DNA from: Paraglomus occultum
Lineage: Eukaryota; Glomeromycota; Glomeromycetes; Paraglomerales; Paraglomeraceae
DNA: 39,059 nucleotides
Reading direction: 5' to 3'
Assembly: GCA_910592205.1 (NCBI GenBank)
Contig: CAJVPJ010000157.1
Coordinates: forward strand, 1-39,059
In this document: positions 32,335 through 39,059 of the stretch, one piece after another
Layout of the letters: every line of letters begins with the position of its first letter
Position numbering within the stretch: the stretch's first letter is position 1
Program-made: the position numbers and the translations under genes
Notes under the pieces: model-generated
What the model saw: the letters and a program-made list of their open reading frames with translations, nothing else
The model's database searches: none
Told to the model about the DNA's origin: nothing

Positions 32335-32540
32335 TTTACTGAACCAGAAGAAAACTTTGATATGTCTAAAAACTTGCATAGTAAAAGACCTGCTGCGCAG
32401 TACATTAATTTTCGCAAGCGTATGGTTAAGCAATTAGGGAGACGACAAAAATCTTAATGGACAGAGGTGAGATTCGCAATTTAGATAATGCATGTTCGGA
32501 GGTTGCAAATGAAAAACTAACAATACGGAAATATAAGTAA
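32335..32540 (+). pseudogene. HMG-box-like relic with one-base frameshift (right-arm copy)
   Basis: Mirror of 6520-6725. First frame ends at TAA 32455-32457; second frame is open 32451-32540. Confidence 0.4.
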
Positions 32541-33406
32541 ATAGTTATTTGACTGAAAGTTTGTATTAAACCTAAGCTGGGTAATAAATGATAAAGTTAT
32601 AAACAATAAGTAATAAGCAGAGAAAGTATAAAATTTCAAAAACTTTTTTCGGTATAGCAATTGTGTGTATTATGGCAGCGATTATTATTACGGAATTTAA
32701 TCATATGAGAAAAATTGGTACGTGTGTTTGTTGAAAAGGTCTGGTAAAAAAAAGTAAAATTAATGCATCTAATTTAAATAAATTGTTGTAATCATTGAAT
32801 TAGAAAATTGTAAAACATAATGACAAAAGTCTGTATACGCAGAATGTAAGTTGTGTTTATAAATATTTGTGTTATATTATCGAAAAAAAGCATAGGAAAG
32901 CTCAAACTGGCTCGCCACATTTTTCTCTCCGGATGACAATAAAAGAGTCTGGTACTCCTCCTAATCTCTTTCAAAACACACTCTCGGTATCTTCTTATGA
33001 CTTTTGCTGACTTATATTAAAATATTTTCTAAAAAATTATTTATCCTAGCATGCTTCGCACTTACAATTTTTGCTGTGTTTATTTTACTACACTACACGT
33101 GCAAAATCAGCGACAAATGTTCCACTTTCTGTACTTGGCTTAGTCCAATAAGCGCCGTAAAACAGTTATCATAACGTGTTGTATTACCATTAGAAATCCA
33201 AGTACGTCGTTTCTGGCGATCGATTCATACATGACGACATTCGAAGTAATAGTGTTGCAAAACCCAAAATTTTTGGTCAACGAAAAAAGGCCAAACTTAA
33301 ACTTAAAAATTTAATAGTAGAAAAACTTGACGTTTACAAAGATAAATAATATATAATTACGCAACTTTGAAATGATTCTGAAATACGCAAATACTCATAA
33401 CCACAA

Positions 33407-33574
33407 ATGCAATTTGTATGGCTCATTAATGAATCGTTCTTCATTGTCCTTTACATTGTTAATTCCGATACGCAAAAAGCCATCAACAATTCACTGTCAC
33501 GCGTTCGAAAAATGCAAAGCAACTTGTAAAACGAGAATTGTGTTTACATTTACAGCAACATTTTTCTTAGTTAG
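33407..33574 (+). pseudogene. HMG-box-like relic with one internal stop (right-arm copy)
   Basis: Mirror of 5486-5653; internal TAA at 33527-33529. Confidence 0.25.
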
Positions 33575-33904
33575 CAACTTTAATTTAAATTTCCGTCATA
33601 TAACAAAATAAAATTATATTTAAGCAAGCATTTTTTAACGTTTTACTATCTCTTTCTTCTATTACTACGAAATTGCAATAAACAAAGGCTATTATTTACG
33701 CAAAAAATAAACCATTAGCCCATATGGAATAATACGTACAAATTTGCATTATCTTTAGCAACATTGCGTAAACACATCCGCTACTCAATATTTGAAGCTC
33801 TTTGTATCTTGGTTGCATGATGATAAGAATCCGATTTAAGAAAACGTTCAGTTCCGATAAATAAGCATTCGACAATAGAACATTATCTTTACTGCTTGAT
33901 TATC

Positions 33905-34258
33905 TCATATCTGTTTACCTGAGCTAATTAATTGCTTATCGTTTTCGGTTTGTCTGCAACAGGTGGCGTTTCTTTGAACAAAGTTAGACATACAATGGCA
34001 ACGCTTCTCATAGTCAATTGCATAAACAAATCTGTTGTGCTGTTTCTCCACACCATACTAATTTAAGCTTCATAGATACGCTACCATATTTGACAGGCAT
34101 GCAATTTTTTGTAAGCGTGCTAAAAAAAGATATACATTCTGACGTGGTACAGTGTTCTTATCATGCGATTTTGTGTTGCTGTAGCACAGGGCCTTGGCAA
34201 AGTTGACATCTTGGGGGGCAATGTTACTCAAAATGTTGGCTGAAATTGAAATTGTCAA
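33905..34258 (-). pseudogene. Decayed HMG-box-like gene (right-arm copy)
   Basis: Mirror of 4802-5155, with the same two in-frame stops. Confidence 0.4.
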
Positions 34259-34624
34259 AATTCGGAAAACTCAAAAAAAAAAACCTTATTCAAAACGAGG
34301 GTTTCAAAGTGAATAGGGAAATCCCATGACTATGACCGGAGCACAAGTCTTCGTGTAACTGCCAACGATCAACCCGACAGTCAAATTAGGTTAAATTGTC
34401 ACAAGTTTAAACATTTACTTAACATTGTCGGCTTTCCTATTACGGTTTGAAAAAAAAACCATCCCACCCAAACTATAGCTCGTCCATCATGCTCCGATAT
34501 ATTGCAAAACGTGCAGACTACAACAGTATTAGTATGCCAAATATGAGGTCCTATTTAAGGATTAAAATATAAAAGGAAGTGATCTGTGAGAGATTTTATG
34601 GTCGTCTATTTGCCGTAAACGGTA

Positions 34625-34657
34625 AGATTGGGCATTTGATAAAGAAATGCCCAATCT
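34625..34657. repeat. Perfect 13-base-pair hairpin (right-arm copy)
   Basis: Mirror of 4403-4435. Confidence 0.7.
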
Positions 34658-35458
34658 ACAACTTTGATGCGTAATATTAATGTCAACATACGAACACGCA
34701 ATAACGTAACAATTAGCAATAGACTATATTAATAAGATTTGCCTCAACAAACTGTATAAAAGTTTCTCAATTATATACTCTCACTAACATAACAAAGACG
34801 TGGTGGAGATAATGTCTGCGTTTGATTCATAGGTTATATTGCAAATGTACGTTTATAACTTGCTTTAAACTCGTTTTTAAGGGCGTCTTTTGTTTTCACA
34901 ACAAACCAATTAACACAATTTTGTATTAATTATAATATCACGATTGGTGAATTTGCGTACCGTGCCTGCATTCAACATATCATTGGATACCGTTATGTGC
35001 TACTTGTATCAGTTAAAGTCTGATCTTTGCTTGTGTCACCAATTGCCGCGAATTGGCCATCTAATCTATAATTATCCATCATTAAGAAGCATTTTAACAA
35101 TTCAACACTTGTTAGCCTAATTGAATGGTTGGATTTAAACTTGTTATTCGGTTAGACGCATATAACTTTTTCTCTTTTACTACAAATATTTTACGTAAAC
35201 AGAAGGATGTCTTTGTTATGCTTACATTAGAACACAATCAGGTAATGCTTACCACCATCAAATTTATGTTATCAGACCCCCTGACCATTAATTAAGAACG
35301 TAACCTCCGATCGTTTGTTTTACTCGACCTGCTGATAACTGCCGCGTCTAAAATAGTGAAAAGTTTTATCGAATGTAGAAAATGTCAAAACTATTTATAA
35401 CAAGCTAAAAATAGAACAAACATTAAAATAAATTTTAAAGTACAGCTTTATTATCTTT

Positions 35459-35659
35459 TTGGACAATACTACTGACAACAAGAGCGTGAATGAGTTCATT
35501 CAATTAGGTTTATTTATTTGCATTGTGCTTTTAGTATTAATACAACTTTCGCTAAAAATAAGCTTGATAACACAACACACTATCACGAGGAATTATTATT
35601 ATAAATACTGCCAGTCGCCAGAAGCTGTCCTTTACGTAAAAGGTTTACGTTTCAACTAA
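35459..35659 (+). pseudogene. Truncated HMG-box-like fragment (right-arm copy)
   Basis: Mirror of 3401-3601. Confidence 0.3.
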
Positions 35660-35723
35660 AACCAAGAAAAATATTTTGGTATTTAAACTTTACCCGTGTT
35701 AACAGTTTTTAATTTTTACCACA

Positions 35724-37539
35724 ATGAGCACGATAAAAGAGAAAGTAAAAGATATGCTCGCCAAGCGTATTCCTCCACGTCGTTCCGAGATTCCTTTTAT
35801 CCGAAAAATGAGAATGTTAGTTTTATATAGTTTCTACATATGCGTAGGAATTTATTTTTGTTATAAAGCATACAAACTGGCCAAAGATGAAAGAACCTTA
35901 ATCTATAAGCAACAGAATAGTGGCGGTATTCCTCCACCAGGTATGTAAATCTTTTACTAGTATAACAAAATTAATCCGCTATATAATATTAATAAGTTTA
36001 TTCTTTTTTTTACTCCAGTCGCCTATTTTGTCGCTGCTTATAACTTTACTATAAACTGCACTCAAGTGTTTTTGGATGGTAACGTCATATAACAAAGTAG
36101 CAAATTTTAATAAGTTTATCTATTTTCAATCCTAATATGTATGTTGTCTGTATGTTAGGAACTACTCTTGACTGTAACCAATACATCATCCCCAATGTAT
36201 TCGATCCAGAAAGCGGCTACATCGGAAGCGTCAATGCACTCGACTTGCAGTTTCGTGATCCCAACATCGATCAGGAAAACATTAACGCATCCGCTTTATT
36301 TGCGCTCGCTTTGTCAATTAATATAACGGATTCAACATACACTGCCAATACTGACGCTCTCATGCTTGCAACGTTTTTTGATCAAAGTATGCTAGTATAA
36401 GTTATGGCGAATAATAACAATCCCAATGTGATTATGATACCGTATGTTCTAACGGGGAAAACATAAAACTTTTAGAAACAGATATCGCTTTGAGCAACGC
36501 GGATAAGCACAGATCAGTGTTTAAATCATTGAATGACTACGAATCTACAGCGGATTCCAGTAACGTCTACTTTGTTAGTCAATACCAAGTAAGTATAGAT
36601 TTGGATATATTACTCGATAATGTCGATAATGTCCACAATACGTATGCTAATGACAATAACATCTTTATTAACTTAGTCGTACCATCTTCTTTACGAACGT
36701 AAAGTACATAAACGTCTTGAGCAAAGTGCCGTAAACAGACTTTCTGGAAATGGCGCTCATTTGGAGATAGCGTTGATAGACAGCATATTTGGTAAGCGAA
36801 ACTAGTAAACGGTATAGGATAATAAATCAAGCAATTCCTATTTTATCAAAGTAAATACATGTGCTAATCGAAATATTTGTCCTCAGTACCTTATCCAGCT
36901 GACCACACATATTACGCGACTGTAGTAATAAGACCCAGATCTTATGTAGTTACAGTAGAAACTGAAAACTCGTGAGTGTCGTGGGCGTTTAAGATGTTTG
37001 AATTATACAAGAAGTATTGTTGAACAGTCAATCGTACGCTAACATGTATCATTGTTTAACTACTAGTAATTTATCGGCTATTGATTTATTCAGTTCAACA
37101 GGCGGTATATACAGTTTTGTAACAACACTTTATGTGTTCTTATTCGGTATATAAACTAATTTCTATTTATTTACTACTCTGCATCCCTGTCAAGTCTATA
37201 CGTATTTGGTTACGCGTTTGTATTAATCCCTCTTGTTTTTTTCTTTACACAGGAGTCAAGGCAATGGGTCCATGGGGTTTTGTCCAAAAGTTGCCACGCA
37301 TTCGAGACAACGTTAAAGATACTCTCCGTAAAAGTCTACGTCCAAGTATCCCATTTTCGGACTCTATATTATCAAGTGATCTTTCGGTCGACCAGAAATT
37401 TGAGACAATGGAAAAAAGACAGCTTGCATTAGAATTATTTTTAAAGGAATACGTTGTCAACGTAGACTATATCGCGATCACAGACGATAAAAATGTGGTA
37501 ATAAGTGTTGGTGATGACGATAATAAGGAAATTGTTTGA
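35724..37539 (+). CDS. Two-span membrane protein of unknown function (right-arm copy)
   Basis: Exons 35724-35940, 36019-36078, 36159-36386, 36476-36588, 36677-36791, 36887-36971, 37067-37146 and 37253-37539 (1185 bases, 395 codons with stop). Introns are 78, 80, 89, 88, 95, 95 and 106 bases. The acceptor of exon 7 could also be at 37093, in the same phase and nine codons shorter; the one at 37066 gives the more usual intron length. Exon 4 could alternatively begin six bases later (AACAG acceptor). Protein features are given at 1521-3336. Confidence 0.75.
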
Positions 37540-39059
37540 ATTGATCAGTATTACTTAATCGGGAATGGCATGGTTTCTAATAATTATGTATAATGTTCTG
37601 TCATCTGTCCGTTCTTTCTTGTGTATATATCTGCTTATGGGTTTATTTGAGCGAAAAGTGCTACGAAATGTAAAATTGTAACAAAAAGATATTTGATTAA
37701 CTTGTTATAAATAAATGGCTTTAAATTTTATAATTGTTTCAACATAATTTCTTGTTTAACTACAAACAACTAAATAAAGCCATCACGAGTAGTATTACAT
37801 ATACTTGTTACAATCTTATTCGATAACAATAATTGGCTTTCTACCCAAGTTTTTTAAATGTTACATTGATTAAATTATTAGTTTACGTAGAAAATAATAA
37901 ATGCCTTCTTTATTGAGAACACCGTAGTCGCACTTGAATACTGCATAGGATAATAGAACGATCCTAAAGTCAAAAATTTGCAATAATGAGATGTCGTGTA
38001 ATGTTAATAATCATCATAACAACCGGGAAGGTAATGGCATAGCCTGCCCGTCGTTGGCAGGCGGGGCGTAAACGACTTTTTTAATGCAAGAAATTTGTTT
38101 TTTTCTCTTCTGTAAATGGCTTGATAAATTTATAAAATTTTTGGTTTTCACAAACGGTTATGTTGAAATCTCTTTATTTACTGTAAAAGTCAATATACTA
38201 TTTACGTTAACAATCTCTTTTTTAATAATCAGGACTATATCGAACCAGACGAAATACGACAAGCATAAGAATAGTTCAATTTTGTAATAAATAATGCACA
38301 TACAAGAATTTCTAAATTGATTTTACAAATGCAGAATCAAGATACATTTTGGACAGCGACTGATAGATATGTTCTGACCCAAATCGAAAACTGACCCAAT
38401 TCGGAATAGGGTCGACCCAAATCGGAATAAGCTCAGAGTGATATCTATGCGATATAATCACAAAATTTATGCGCAACAGGGTACGCGGCAGGTTATATGT
38501 AGTTTCGATAACAACGTTGACTACAAATACTATTCACTCTTACATGAACACCTCGTTGAACAGTCCGATTAACAGTTACATGCTTTTGATTCTTCGCTAT
38601 TAGCTAGCGCCAGACGTCTCGCCACTTTAGTTAGTGAGACAATTGTATCTGGTATATCTTCCAACTGCTAGCGTTAACTCAATGTCAGCCGCTTGATAGC
38701 ATATATCTAACGTACCTAAAGTAAACCAAGTCTATACAAGTTATCTTTTACACCTTGCACGGCAAAATTTTCTACCAAGCCGTGTTTTGGAATGCGTACA
38801 ATCACCAACAATAAACGACAAGAACTACTCTTCTCACCTCTTCTTAGCATTTTTTGTCTAATCCATTCTACATTGCGCGATCGATATTTTGTTGCGAATT
38901 GCGTCAGGTATATCAGTGGATCGCTGATTCGTTTTCATCATCGTTATCGGTCTGTATAGAGTCGTCATTTAGTATATAGTACCATAATACATTAATAAAA
39001 CTAAATTTATACTATTCTACCGTCTACGACCAGCCTCTGACGGGCAGAGAAGATTACTA
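37540..39059. other. Non-coding outer end of right arm
   Basis: Mirror of 1-1520, with the GGGTC-type repeat cluster at 38376-38427 and a GC hairpin at 38042-38062. Confidence 0.6.

Larger units (their letters stand above)
31364..35723. other. Mostly non-coding stretch (right arm)
   Basis: Mirror of 3337-7696, with the four HMG-like fragments listed separately and the hairpin at 34625-34657. Confidence 0.5.
19611..39059 (-). repeat. Right arm of the 19.4 kb inverted repeat
   Basis: Exact reverse complement of 1-19449. All genes and elements of the left arm recur here on the opposite strand. Right-arm entries below are kept short, except that exon positions are given where they help. Confidence 0.97.

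Noticed and set aside
1-39059. tRNA or rRNA genes
   Set aside because: I scanned for T-loop (GGTTCGAAT-like) signatures and saw none with matching arms. A tRNAscan/Infernal run would be decisive.

Overview
This window is one 19,449-base sequence present twice, head to head. Bases 1-19449 and 19611-39059 are reverse complements of each other (position p pairs with 39060-p), separated by a unique 161-base spacer at 19450-19610. Every open frame I compared has an identical mirror partner, and both ends of the window fall exactly on the ends of the arms. Either this is a very young genomic palindrome or, more likely, a fold-back chimera or an assembly that walked both strands of one molecule. Gene content should be counted once unless long reads cross the centre.

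The DNA is AT-rich and eukaryotic. Genes carry short introns of about 60-105 bases with GT..AG ends and TTAAC/CTAAC-like branch sites. Three gene families together point to an arbuscular mycorrhizal fungus (Glomeromycotina; Rhizophagus-like families). They are an F-box protein with a leucine-rich C-terminal half, a tyrosine-kinase-like (TKL) protein kinase joined to ribonuclease-inhibitor-type leucine-rich repeats, and a two-membrane-span glycoprotein-like family of unknown function. The taxonomic call is from family recognition, not from a search.

Layout of the left arm (the right arm is its mirror): 1-1520 non-coding, with a short repeat cluster; 1521-3336 the eight-exon membrane protein (minus strand); 3337-7696 a mostly non-coding stretch holding four decayed HMG-box-like fragments; 7697-10953 the five-exon kinase-LRR gene (minus); 11397-13243 a run of four small HMG-like frames (minus), some with stops; 14327-15886 the intronless F-box gene (plus); 16076-17433 two more small HMG-like frames (minus); 17839-18085 a MITE-like element with 29-base terminal inverted repeats; 18147-18586 a (CAA)25 microsatellite inside a decayed glutamine-rich coding relic; then unannotated sequence to the centre. 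A 54-codon frame starts in the arm at 19408 and ends in the spacer.

The genes do not form an operon or a clear pathway. They look like a typical patch of lineage-expanded families: signalling (kinase-LRR), protein turnover (F-box), HMG-box factors (AM fungi are known to carry many MATA_HMG homologues) and a membrane family, interspersed with decayed copies and small transposable elements. The most notable points are the palindrome and its imperfectly complementary centre, the cluster of about ten HMG-like units per arm, and an LRR array whose units are almost identical except at the exposed positions.
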